DNA of 64,000 bases. Origin: Coralloluteibacterium thermophilum (lineage in GTDB: Bacteria > Pseudomonadota > Gammaproteobacteria > Xanthomonadales > Xanthomonadaceae). The notes under the pieces were generated by a model, which did not search any database, was not told the origin of the DNA, and worked only from the letters and a program-made list of their open reading frames with translations. How positions within the stretch are numbered: position 1 is the stretch's first letter; every line of letters starts with the position of its first letter. Both the position numbers and the translations under genes were made by a program. Shown in pieces: positions 36,171 to 43,881 of this stretch. The stretch is from assembly GCF_042654365.1 (NCBI RefSeq), contig NZ_JBHSGG010000033.1, positions 1 through 64,000 of the forward strand, given 5' to 3'.

Positions 36171-37550
36171 TCAGCGGCCCCGGGTCGCCCGCCACTGTTC
36201 GAGTTCGACCCGCAGCGCCTGGGCCAGTTCCTCCCGCGGCACCTCGAACTGCTCGCCGCGCTTGAGGTCCTTGACCGTCACCGCGCCGCGCGCCAGCTCG
36301 TCCGCGCCCGCGAGCACCACGAAGCGGATGCCCGCACGGTCGGCGTACTGGAACTGCTTCGCGAGCTTGCGCGGCTCCATCTGCGCCTCGGTGTTGATGC
36401 CGCCGGCGCGCAGGCGGCGCGCGATGTCGAGAGTGTGGCCGAGGCCGTCCTCGTCCATCAGCGCGACCAGGGCCTCGACCGAGCTTTCCGCGGTCTGCAC
36501 CAGACCCGCCTCGCGCAGCTGCCAGAACAGCCGCGTCAGGCCGATGGAGATGCCGACGCCCGGCAGCTTCGACTTCGTGTACTGCCCCGCGAGGTCGTCG
36601 TAGCGGCCGCCCGAGCAGATCGAGCCGATCTGCGGGTGGTCGTCCAGCGTGGTCTCGTAGACGGTGCCGGTGTAGTAGTCCAGGCCGCGGGCGATCGAGA
36701 AGTTGAGGATACAGTCCGACTCCGGCACGCCGAAGTCGCGCACCCGCGCGAGCACCTCGCGCAGCTCCGCGACGCCCGCGTCCAGGGTGGCGTTGCTGCC
36801 GGTCAGGCGGTCCAGCCGCGCGAACGCGTCCTCGTAGCCGGTCGAGCGCACCGCGACGAAGTCGAGCAGCAGGCGCACGGCGGTGGCGTCGAGGCCGAAG
36901 GGCTCGGAGACCAGCGTCTCGCGCACCGCGTCGACGCCGCGCTTGTCGATCTTGTCCACCTCGCGCAGCACGTCGGTCTGCAGCGCCGGTTCGCCGATGC
37001 CCAGGCTCTCGAAGAAGCCGCGCATCAGCTTGCGGTTGTTGAGCTGGATGGTGAACGGACCGATGTCGAGCTCGGAGAACACCGCATGGATGACCGCGGG
37101 CATCTCCGCGTCGAAGCGCACCGACAGGCTGTCCTTGCCGATGACGTCGATGTCGCACTGGTAGAACTCGCGGAAGCGCCCGCGCTGCGCGCGCTCGCCG
37201 CGGTAGACCCGCTGCATCTGGTAGCGGCGGAACGGGAAGGCGAGATCGTGCTCGTGCTCGGCGACGTAGCGCGCCAGCGGCACCGTGAGGTCGAAGCGCA
37301 GGGCGTGCTCGGGCAGGCCGCCGGCCTCCTTCTCCAGCGCGCCGGTGGACTGCACGAAGTACACCTGGCGCTCGGTCTCGCCGCCGGTCTTGGTCAGCAG
37401 CACCTCGGAGAGCTCGATCACCGGCGTCTCCACGGGGAGGAAGCCGAAGCGCTCGTAGTTGCGGCGGATCGTGTCCAGCATGCGCTGGAAGGCGATCTGG
37501 TCACGGGGCAGCAGCTCCATGACGCCGGGCATGGTACGGGGCTTGATCAA
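36171..37550 (-). CDS. hisS: Histidine-tRNA ligase
   Basis: A 459-residue class II synthetase. Motif 2 lies in RYQMQRVYRGERAQRGRFREFYQ (given with flanks), the histidine-specific loop in LDYYTGTVYET and in GGRYDDLAG, and motif 3 in GVGISIGLTRL. A C-terminal anticodon-binding domain follows (about 370-459). The start is a TTG at 37550, supported by AGGAG six nt upstream and by the N-terminus IKPRT...MELLPR seen in relatives; the ATG at 37532 is the alternative. It lies 116 nt upstream of the ammonia-lyase gene. Confidence 0.94.
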   Translation of the reverse strand: MIKPRTMPGVMELLPRDQIAFQRMLDTIRRNYERFGFLPVETPVIELSEVLLTKTGGETERQVYFVQSTGALEKEAGGLPEHALRFDLTVPLARYVAEHEHDLAFPFRRYQMQRVYRGERAQRGRFREFYQCDIDVIGKDSLSVRFDAEMPAVIHAVFSELDIGPFTIQLNNRKLMRGFFESLGIGEPALQTDVLREVDKIDKRGVDAVRETLVSEPFGLDATAVRLLLDFVAVRSTGYEDAFARLDRLTGSNATLDAGVAELREVLARVRDFGVPESDCILNFSIARGLDYYTGTVYETTLDDHPQIGSICSGGRYDDLAGQYTKSKLPGVGISIGLTRLFWQLREAGLVQTAESSVEALVALMDEDGLGHTLDIARRLRAGGINTEAQMEPRKLAKQFQYADRAGIRFVVLAGADELARGAVTVKDLKRGEQFEVPREELAQALRVELEQWRATRGR

Positions 37551-37629
37551 ACGGGACTCCTGGGACTGTCTTTCTGCGGCGCGGACCGCCGATTCTACCG
37601 GTGCGCGGGGCCAGGACGGCGCGTGGGCG

Positions 37630-37635
37630 TATCAT
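37630..37635 (+). promoter_or_regulatory. Possible -10 element (TATCAT) of the fnr-like gene
   Basis: TATCAT lies 28 nt before the ATG at 37664, placing transcription start near 37642. It argues against the upstream in-frame starts at 37601 and 37634. The same TATCAT hexamer precedes tRNA-Pro in this window. Confidence 0.4.
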
Positions 37636-37663
37636 GTGCGGCGGACTCGGACCGGCTCACCCC

Positions 37664-38422
37664 ATGTCAAGATTCTCCAGCCCGATGCCGCAGCGCGCAG
37701 CGTCCGACTGCCCGGGGCCCGCAAGGGGCGCCCCGGTGGACTGCACGACCTGCCGCATCCGCCATCTGTCCGTCTGCGCGGCGCTCGGCGACGAGGAAGT
37801 GAGCGCACTGGAGGCCGTGGTCTCCTCGCTGCACCTGCAGCCCAACAGCACCCTGGTGCGCGAGGGCGATCCGCGGCGCCAGGTCTACAGCGTCACCGCG
37901 GGCGCGCTGCGGCTGGTGAGGCTGCTTCCCGACGGGCGCCGCCAGGTTGCCGGCTTCCTGCTGCCGGGCGACTTCCTCGGTCTGTCCACCGCGGAGACGC
38001 ACCGCCACGACGTCGAGGCGGTCACCGAGACCATGCTCTGCCGCTTCCGGGCGGAGGACATGCAGGCGCTGCGCGAGCGCTTCCCCGACCTGGAGCGCAA
38101 GCTGCTGTCGCGCGCCATGACCGAGCTCGATGCGGCGCGCGAGACCGCGCTGGGCCTGGCGCGCCTGAACCCCATCGAGCGGCTCGCCGCCTTCCTGCTC
38201 GACCTGTCCGAGAAGCGCGCGCGCTGGGGGCGCACCGAGCAGCTCATGGTGCTGCCCATGGGCCGCGCGGACATCGCCGACCATCTCGGCCTGACCGTGG
38301 AGACGGTCAGCCGCAGCTTCACCCGCCTGCGCCACGACGGCGTCATCGCCCTGCACGACATCCACGGCGTCGAACTGCTGGACCGCAAGCGGCTGGTCGA
38401 CCTCGCCGCCGGGCGCGGCTGA
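37664..38422 (+). CDS. FNR/Anr-type oxygen-responsive transcription regulator
   Basis: A 252-residue CRP/FNR-family protein. An N-terminal cysteine cluster (Cys-27, Cys-30, Cys-38) and Cys-126 could hold a [4Fe-4S] oxygen-sensing cluster as in FNR; here the spacing is CX2CX7C rather than CX2CX5C. A cyclic-nucleotide-like beta-roll (about 45-140) and dimer helix precede a helix-turn-helix with VETVSRSF, whose Glu, Ser and Arg match the FNR residues that read TTGAT-N4-ATCAA. Such a box occurs upstream of cydX/hemN 4 kb away. It is convergent with cydC, and start codons are uncertain. Confidence 0.88.
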   Translation: MSRFSSPMPQRAASDCPGPARGAPVDCTTCRIRHLSVCAALGDEEVSALEAVVSSLHLQPNSTLVREGDPRRQVYSVTAGALRLVRLLPDGRRQVAGFLLPGDFLGLSTAETHRHDVEAVTETMLCRFRAEDMQALRERFPDLERKLLSRAMTELDAARETALGLARLNPIERLAAFLLDLSEKRARWGRTEQLMVLPMGRADIADHLGLTVETVSRSFTRLRHDGVIALHDIHGVELLDRKRLVDLAAGRG

Positions 38423-38463
38423 GTCCGCCCTCCGGGGCGCCGCACGGCGTCCCTACGCCCTAG

Positions 38464-40170
38464 CTAGGTCCCATCCGGCAGGGCGTCCTCGCCCGGCGCC
38501 GGGGCGGCCGCAAGCCGGCCCTCCTCGACGCGATGGACGCGCTGCACCAGCCCCGGCGGAAGCCTGCCGTGGGTGATCAGCACCAGGCTGCGCCCGTCCA
38601 GCGCCTGCGCGAGGTCGCGCAGCAGGGCGTCCGCCGTCGGATGGTCGAGGCCCTCGGTCGGCTCGTCGAGCACCATCAGCTCGGCCGGCTTCAGCAGGGC
38701 CCGGGCCAGCGCCAGGCGCCTCCCCTGCCCGCCCGACAGCGTCGCACCGTTCTCGCCGACCCACGCGTCGAGGCCGCCGATGGCCTCCACGGTCGCGTCC
38801 AGGCGGACGCGCCGCAGCACCGCCCACATGGCTTCCGCATCGGCCGCGGGATCGCCCAGCGCCAGGTTCTCGCGCACGCTGCCGGCGAACACCGGCGCGT
38901 TCTGCGGCAGCCAGGCGATGCGCGCGTGCCAGTCGGCCTGGGCCACGTCGCGCAGATCGACGCCGCCGTAGCTGACGCGTCCCGCCGCAGGATCCCAGAG
39001 GCGCAGCAGCAGGGCCGAGAGCGTGGACTTGCCCGAGCCGCTGTCCCCGCAGAGGGCGATGCGCTCGCCGGGGCGCAGTTCGAGATCCACGCCGTCCAGC
39101 GCAGGGCGCTCCGCGCCGGGCCATGCGAAGCGCAGGTTCTCCACGCGCAGCGGCTGCGGCCCCGCGGGCAGGGCCTGCGGCACGTCGGGATCCTGCACCG
39201 GGACCGGCTGGCCGGCGATGGCCCGCACCCGCTGCAGCGAGGCCAGGCCCGCCTGCAGCGCCTGCCATGCCGCCCCGACGCCCGCCCAGATCTCCAGCAC
39301 CGCCACGGTCAGGAAGAACAGCGCCGCCGCCGTGGCGGGCGCGAGCGTGCCCGCATGGGCCGCGCCGGCGACGACCCAGAGCATGCCGACCAGGCCCGCC
39401 GCGACCGCCAGCGCATGCAGCGCCTGCCCCGCGGTGAGGCGACGCCGGCGCCGCGCGTCGGCATCCGCGAGCGCCCCGGCCTCGGCCTGCACGCGCGCCG
39501 CCCAGAGGCCGCCGGCATCGAGTGCGGCGAGATCCCCGGCGCCTTCGAGGCCTTCGTAGGCCAGCGTGCGCAGGCGGCCGCGGATCCCGGCGCGCCGGTG
39601 CTCCTGGCGCTGGCGGCCGAGCGCCACCACCAGCGGCACCGCCACGCCGACGACGAACGCGAGGGCGGCCAGCAGCCCGCCCGCCGGCGGATGCAGCAGG
39701 GCCGCCACGCCGATGGCCGCCACGCCCATCGCCATCAGGGCGACGAGCGGCCCCAGCGCCCGCACCAGCAGGCCGTCCACCGCCTCGATGTCCGAGACCA
39801 GCCGGGCGACGAGGTCGCCGGTGCGCAGCGCGCCGAGGCGCGCCGGAGCCAGCGGGAGCGCGCGGCGCACGAACCACAGCCGCAGGTCGCGCGCGATGCG
39901 CAGCGTCGCGTCGTGGCCCACCAGCTTCTCGCCGTAGCGCGAGACGATGCGCGCGGCGGTCAGGCCGCGGATGCCCGCCGAGGGCATGAACAGGTTGAAG
40001 CCACCGGCGATGCCGCCGACCGCCAGCGCCGCCGCGGTGAGGAAGCCGCCCGAGACCGCGAGCAGGCCGACGCCCGCGAGCATCGTGGCGAGCAGCAGCA
40101 CGACCGTGGCGAGCACGCGCCAGCGATGCGCGAGCACGATCCGCAGCAGGCCGTCGCGCGGTGCGTTCAT
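38464..40170 (-). CDS. cydC: ABC exporter CydC, permease plus ATPase
   Basis: A 568-residue half transporter. Six membrane helices occupy about 1-310. The nucleotide-binding domain has Walker A GDSGSGKST, the Q-loop in WLPQNAPV, signature LSGGQGRRLALARAL and Walker B LMVLDEPTEGLD. With CydD it forms the CydDC heterodimer, exporting thiols or handling haem, and is needed to assemble cytochrome bd oxidase. The ATG overlaps the cydD stop (ATGA). Confidence 0.92.
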   Translation of the reverse strand: MNAPRDGLLRIVLAHRWRVLATVVLLLATMLAGVGLLAVSGGFLTAAALAVGGIAGGFNLFMPSAGIRGLTAARIVSRYGEKLVGHDATLRIARDLRLWFVRRALPLAPARLGALRTGDLVARLVSDIEAVDGLLVRALGPLVALMAMGVAAIGVAALLHPPAGGLLAALAFVVGVAVPLVVALGRQRQEHRRAGIRGRLRTLAYEGLEGAGDLAALDAGGLWAARVQAEAGALADADARRRRRLTAGQALHALAVAAGLVGMLWVVAGAAHAGTLAPATAAALFFLTVAVLEIWAGVGAAWQALQAGLASLQRVRAIAGQPVPVQDPDVPQALPAGPQPLRVENLRFAWPGAERPALDGVDLELRPGERIALCGDSGSGKSTLSALLLRLWDPAAGRVSYGGVDLRDVAQADWHARIAWLPQNAPVFAGSVRENLALGDPAADAEAMWAVLRRVRLDATVEAIGGLDAWVGENGATLSGGQGRRLALARALLKPAELMVLDEPTEGLDHPTADALLRDLAQALDGRSLVLITHGRLPPGLVQRVHRVEEGRLAAAPAPGEDALPDGT

Positions 40171-41876
40171 GCCGGCACCTCCGCCGCGCGGGCCCGCATG
40201 CGGCCGCCCGGCAGCTCCAGCACATGGTCCGCCAGCCTCAGCGCGGTGGTGCTGTGGGTCGCCATCACCAGGGTGCGGCCTGCGAGGAAGCGGTCGAGAG
40301 CCGCCAGCAGGTCCGCCTCCGTGGCGGGGTCCAGGAAGGCCGTGGGCTCGTCGAGGAGCACCAGGGCCGGGTCGCGCAGGAACAGCCGCGCCAGGCCCAC
40401 GCGCCGCGCCTCGCCGCCGGAGAGGCCGAAGCCGCGCTCGCCGATCACGGTGTCCAGTCCGCGCGGCAGGCGGGCAGCGAAGCGCATCACCTGCGCCGCC
40501 TCGGCCGCCGCCACCAGTTCGGCATCGCTTGCGTCCGGCCTGGCCAGGCGCAGGTTGTCGGCGATGGAGCCCGGGAACAGGTAGGGCTGCTGGCTCGCAT
40601 AGCCCATCCGCGCCGCGGGCTCCATGCGGACGCCGCCAGCCTCCGGCTCCAGCCAGCCGGCGAGCGCTTCCAGCAGGGTGGTCTTGCCGCATCCGCTGGG
40701 GCCGACGACCGCGAGCCGCGTGCCCGGCGCCAGGGCGAATCCGAGCGCCTCGACCACGCGCTGCGGCGCGCCCTCCGGGCGCAGCGCGAGATCCTCGACC
40801 ACGAGCCCCGGCGCGGGCCCGCGGGCCCGCGGCGCTGCCGCTCCCGCTGCAGGCTCCGGCAGGGCGTCGAGCCGCTCCTCGATCTCCGCCGCCGCGGCCA
40901 GCGCCCCGGCGCGGTCGTGGTAGTGCGCGGCCAGCCGGCGCAGCGGCGCGAAGAACTCCGGCGCCAGCAACAGGCAGAACACGCCGACGCCGAGGCTGAG
41001 CGGCGCGCCGCCGCGGAGGTCGATCATGTCCAGGTAGGTGAGGCCCAGGTAGAGGGCGACCACCGCGACGCTGACCGACGCGAAGAACTCCAGCACCGTG
41101 GACGACAGGAAGGCGATGCGCAGCACCCGCAGGGTGCGCACGCGCACGCCCTCGACGGCGTGGCGGATGCCCTCCAGCTCCTCGCGCGCCCGCCCGTAGA
41201 GGCGGATCAGGCCCAGCCCCTTGAGGCGGTCGGCGAAATGGCCGCTCATGCGCGCCAGCTCCCCGAGCTGCTCGCGCCCCGCCGCCTCGGCGCCCCAGCC
41301 GACCAGCATCATGAACAGCGGGACGAGGGGCGCGGTGAGCAGCAGCACCAGGCCGACCACCCAGTCCACCCAGAACACCGCGAGCAGCAGCACCGGGGGC
41401 ACCGCGAACACCTCGATGCGGGTCGGCAGGTAGCCGGCGTAGTAGCCGTCGAGGGCGTCGGTGTGGGTCTGCATCAACTCCGCGAGTTCGCCGCCCCGCC
41501 GGCGGCGCAGCCAGCGCGGCCGGGCGTCCAGCAGGCGTGCGTAGAGGCGCGCCCGCAGCTCGCGCCGGATGGTCTCGGAGGCGGCGCCCGCAGCGTTCTG
41601 CCCCGCCCACGCCAGCAGCGCGCGCAGCACCAGCACGCCGCCCAGGAGCGCGAAGGCCGGCAACAGCCCCCCCGGCGCCAGACCCTCGACCAGCACGCCC
41701 TGGATCACCCAGGCGATGGCCGCCGCCTGCGGCACCAGCAGCCACCCCGCCAGGGCAAGACAGAGCCCCGCCACCGCCAGACGCCGCCGGGCCGGCGCCG
41801 CCAGCGCCCCCAGCCAGCGCTCCCGCCGACGCCGCGCCTGCACCTCGGCGGCACGCGCCGCCAGCGGGTCGGTCAT
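40167..41876 (-). CDS. cydD: ABC exporter CydD, permease plus ATPase
   Basis: A 569-residue partner of CydC. Its N-terminal Arg-rich stretch is followed by six membrane helices (about 30-320), then Walker A GPSGCGKTT, signature LSGGEARRVGLARLFL and Walker B LVLLDEPTAFLD. The conserved segments DALDGYYAGYLPTR and LLLAPEFFAPLRRLAAHYHDRA in part identify CydD. Its upstream region holds the long heptamer array and, beyond it, the Anr box shared with the divergent cydX/hemN unit. cydA and cydB are absent from the window. Confidence 0.92.
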   Translation of the reverse strand: MTDPLAARAAEVQARRRRERWLGALAAPARRRLAVAGLCLALAGWLLVPQAAAIAWVIQGVLVEGLAPGGLLPAFALLGGVLVLRALLAWAGQNAAGAASETIRRELRARLYARLLDARPRWLRRRRGGELAELMQTHTDALDGYYAGYLPTRIEVFAVPPVLLLAVFWVDWVVGLVLLLTAPLVPLFMMLVGWGAEAAGREQLGELARMSGHFADRLKGLGLIRLYGRAREELEGIRHAVEGVRVRTLRVLRIAFLSSTVLEFFASVSVAVVALYLGLTYLDMIDLRGGAPLSLGVGVFCLLLAPEFFAPLRRLAAHYHDRAGALAAAAEIEERLDALPEPAAGAAAPRARGPAPGLVVEDLALRPEGAPQRVVEALGFALAPGTRLAVVGPSGCGKTTLLEALAGWLEPEAGGVRMEPAARMGYASQQPYLFPGSIADNLRLARPDASDAELVAAAEAAQVMRFAARLPRGLDTVIGERGFGLSGGEARRVGLARLFLRDPALVLLDEPTAFLDPATEADLLAALDRFLAGRTLVMATHSTTALRLADHVLELPGGRMRARAAEVPA

Positions 41877-41915
41877 GGGGAGATCGGGGGGACGCAGGGC
41901 ATGGCGGACATTGTA

Positions 41916-42143
41916 GGGCCTGGTTCGGGCTTGGGGCTTGGGGCCTGGGGCACAGGGAATGGGGCACAGGGCACAGGGGACTGAGCCCGCCCCTTGCCCC
42001 TTGCCCCTTGCCCCTTGCCCCACGCCCCATGCCCCACGCCCCAAGCCCCACGCCCCATGCCCCACGCCCCAAGCCCCAAGCCCCACGCCCCAAGCCCCAA
42101 GCCCCAAGCCCCAAGCCCCAAGCCCCAAGCCCTAAGCCCTGAG
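41916..42143. repeat. Large fold-back heptamer array (GGGGCTT units then CCCCAAG units)
   Basis: About 65 nt of G-rich seven-base units (GGGGCTT, GGGGCCT, GGGGCAC types, 41916-41981) are followed after four nt by about 160 nt of C-rich units (CCCTTGC, CCCCACG, CCCCATG and seven or more CCCCAAG). The two parts are broadly complementary and could fold into an imperfect cruciform or form quadruplexes. The whole gap between cydD and the Anr box is filled by it. Confidence 0.9.
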
Positions 42144-42149
42144 CCTGAT

Positions 42150-42163
42150 TTGATCCAGATCAA
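42150..42163 (+). promoter_or_regulatory. FNR/Anr box upstream of cydX-hemN
   Basis: TTGATCCAGATCAA matches the FNR/Anr consensus TTGAT-N4-ATCAA at every defined base. It is 95 nt before the cydX ATG, consistent with activation from about -41.5 of a start site near 42198. The encoded FNR-type protein at 37664-38422 is the natural candidate to bind it. It could also act on the divergent cydDC. Confidence 0.85.
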
Positions 42164-42257
42164 TGTCCCCCGCCCCACCCCGCCCGACCATGCGCGCCGT
42201 GGATTCACCACGCCGCGCCGGGCAGCTCCCGGCGCGCACGAAAGGACATGCACCGCC

Positions 42258-42374
42258 ATGTGGTATTTCGCCTGGCTCCTCGGCATCGGCGCCGCCGCCG
42301 GCTTCGCCGTGCTCAACGGAACGTGGCTCGAACAGCGGGAGCAACGCGATGAACGCGGCGATCGCATCGTTTGA
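42258..42374 (+). CDS. cydX: Cytochrome bd oxidase small subunit CydX
   Basis: A 38-residue single-span membrane protein beginning MWYFAWLLGIG, the signature of CydX/YbgT. The hydrophobic helix runs from about residue 3 to 20 and ends in the conserved Leu-Glu; the tail is charged. In other bacteria CydX binds CydAB, stabilises its haems, and is encoded right after cydB. Here cydA and cydB are missing; the gene has its own Anr box and overlaps hemN by 26 nt. cydDC is divergent next door, which supports the assignment. Confidence 0.87.
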   Translation: MWYFAWLLGIGAAAGFAVLNGTWLEQREQRDERGDRIV

Positions 42375-43737
42375 GACGCGGCCCTGCACGGACGACGACG
42401 CCGCGCTGCCGCCCAGCCTCCTCGCCCGCTACGGCCGGCCCGTTCCGCGCTACACCAGCTATCCCACCGCGGTGCAGTTCGGGCCGCTGCGTCCGGGCAC
42501 CTACGCCGCATGGCTGGCCGCGGTGCCGGCGGAGGAGGCGGTGTCGCTCTACCTGCACGTGCCCTACTGCGCGGCGCTGTGCTGGTACTGCGGCTGCCGG
42601 ACCCAGGCCACCCGCAACCACCGCGAGCGCGTCAGCGTCTACGTGGACGACCTGATCGCCGAGATCGACCTGGTCGCCGCCGCGCTCGGCCGGCGCCAGC
42701 CGGTCGCGGCGGTGCACTTCGGCGGGGGCACGCCCAACCTGCTGTCGCTCAACGACCTGGAGCGCCTGCTCGACCACCTGCGCCTGCGCTTCGCCATCGC
42801 CGACGACGCGGAACTGGCGATGGAGATCGACCCGCGCGAGCTGGGCGCCGAGTACGCGGACGCCCTCGGGCGCGCCGGCTTCCGGCGCATCAGCCTGGGC
42901 ATCCAGGACTTCGATGCCGAGGTGCAGCGCCTGATCCACCGCGAGCAGCCCTACCCGCTGGTCGAGCAGTCCGTCGAATGGCTGCGTGCCGCGGGCGTCG
43001 AGGGCATCAACTTCGACCTGATCTACGGCCTTCCGGGGCAGACCGAGGAGAGTGTGCGGGAGACGCTGCGCCTGGTCTCCGCCCTGCGTCCGGACCGCAT
43101 CGCCCTCTACGGCTACGCGCACCTGCCCCAGCGCCAGCGGCATCAGCGCCTGATTCCAGAGGACCGTCTGCCGGATGCGGCGCTGCGCCACCGCCTGCAG
43201 CGGCTGGCCCAGGACGAGCTGGCGGCCCAGGGTTACGTCGCGGTGGGGATGGACCATTTCGCCCTGCCCCACGACCGGCTGGTCCATGCCCGCGTGCGCA
43301 ACTTCCAGGGCTACAGCACCGATACCGCCCGCACCCTGGTCGGGCTCGGTGCCTCCGCCATCGGCCAGTTCGCCCAGGGCTATGCGCAGAACCAGCCGGC
43401 GACCGCGCTCTGGCGCGATGCGGTGCGCAACGGCAGCCTGCCGACCGCACGCGGCCTCGCGACCACCGCCGACGACGTCGCGCGGCGCGCCGTGATCGAA
43501 CGGCTGATGTGCGACCTTGAGGCGCCGCTCGAGGCCATCGCCCGGGAACACGGCTTCGAGGCCGGCGCGCTCATCGAGGACCCGCAGCTGATCGCCGACC
43601 TCGTCCGCGACGGGCTTGCCTGGATCGCGGACGGCCGCATCGGGTGCACGCCGCGTGGCCGCAGCCTGGTGCGGACGCTCTGCTCCGCCTTCGATCGCTA
43701 CGCGCACGGCGGCGCCCGGCACGCACCGGCGGTATGA
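42349..43737 (+). CDS. hemN: Oxygen-independent coproporphyrinogen III dehydrogenase
   Basis: A 462-residue radical-SAM enzyme of anaerobic haem synthesis. The [4Fe-4S] site is Cys-74, Cys-78, Cys-81 (CAALCWYC) with a further Cys-83. PRYTSYPTA near residue 33 is the HemN N-terminal substrate segment that separates it from HemW, and HFGGGTPN and NFDLIYGLPGQT are SAM-barrel motifs. The ATG at 42349 lies within cydX, with GGGAG about 10 nt upstream, so the two are co-expressed. The Anr box and neighbouring FNR gene fit microaerobic induction. Confidence 0.95.
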   Translation: MNAAIASFETRPCTDDDAALPPSLLARYGRPVPRYTSYPTAVQFGPLRPGTYAAWLAAVPAEEAVSLYLHVPYCAALCWYCGCRTQATRNHRERVSVYVDDLIAEIDLVAAALGRRQPVAAVHFGGGTPNLLSLNDLERLLDHLRLRFAIADDAELAMEIDPRELGAEYADALGRAGFRRISLGIQDFDAEVQRLIHREQPYPLVEQSVEWLRAAGVEGINFDLIYGLPGQTEESVRETLRLVSALRPDRIALYGYAHLPQRQRHQRLIPEDRLPDAALRHRLQRLAQDELAAQGYVAVGMDHFALPHDRLVHARVRNFQGYSTDTARTLVGLGASAIGQFAQGYAQNQPATALWRDAVRNGSLPTARGLATTADDVARRAVIERLMCDLEAPLEAIAREHGFEAGALIEDPQLIADLVRDGLAWIADGRIGCTPRGRSLVRTLCSAFDRYAHGGARHAPAV

Positions 43738-43759
43738 GCCCCGGATTCGCATCCGGCGC

Positions 43760-43789
43760 TTGCCGGACGCCAAGCGGTGCGGGTATCAT
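43760..43789 (+). promoter_or_regulatory. Putative tRNA-Pro promoter
   Basis: TTGCCG (43760-43765) and TATCAT (43784-43789) are spaced by 18 nt. Initiation would fall near 43796, nine nt before the mature tRNA. Confidence 0.5.
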
Positions 43790-43804
43790 GCGCGGCTCAC
43801 GAAT

Positions 43805-43881
43805 CGGGGTGTAGCTCAGCCTGGTAGAGCGCTACGTTCGGGACGTAGAAGTCGCAGGTTCAAATCCTGTCTCCCCGACCA
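43805..43881 (+). tRNA. tRNA-Pro (anticodon CGG)
   Basis: A 77-nt tRNA with encoded CCA and the C1 start typical of bacterial tRNA-Pro. The anticodon stem CTACG/CGTAG encloses loop TTCGGGA with anticodon CGG, which reads CCG. The T loop is TTCAAAT. The 3' end overlaps the end of the P450 reading frame on the other strand. Confidence 0.95.

Noticed and set aside
34156..37550. Reading hutH-hisS as one histidine-catabolism or tRNA operon
   Set aside because: A 116-nt gap, unrelated roles and separate start signals give no support; proximity of two histidine genes is probably chance.
41994..42135. Proline-rich open frames within the C-rich heptamer array
   Set aside because: A seven-base period with no stop codon opens all frames, and the predicted product is only a Pro/Lys/Ala-type low-complexity chain. 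The array is intergenic repeat, not protein.
41985..42143. Heptamer array as a CRISPR array
   Set aside because: Units are seven bases, contiguous and without unique spacers; no cas genes are present.
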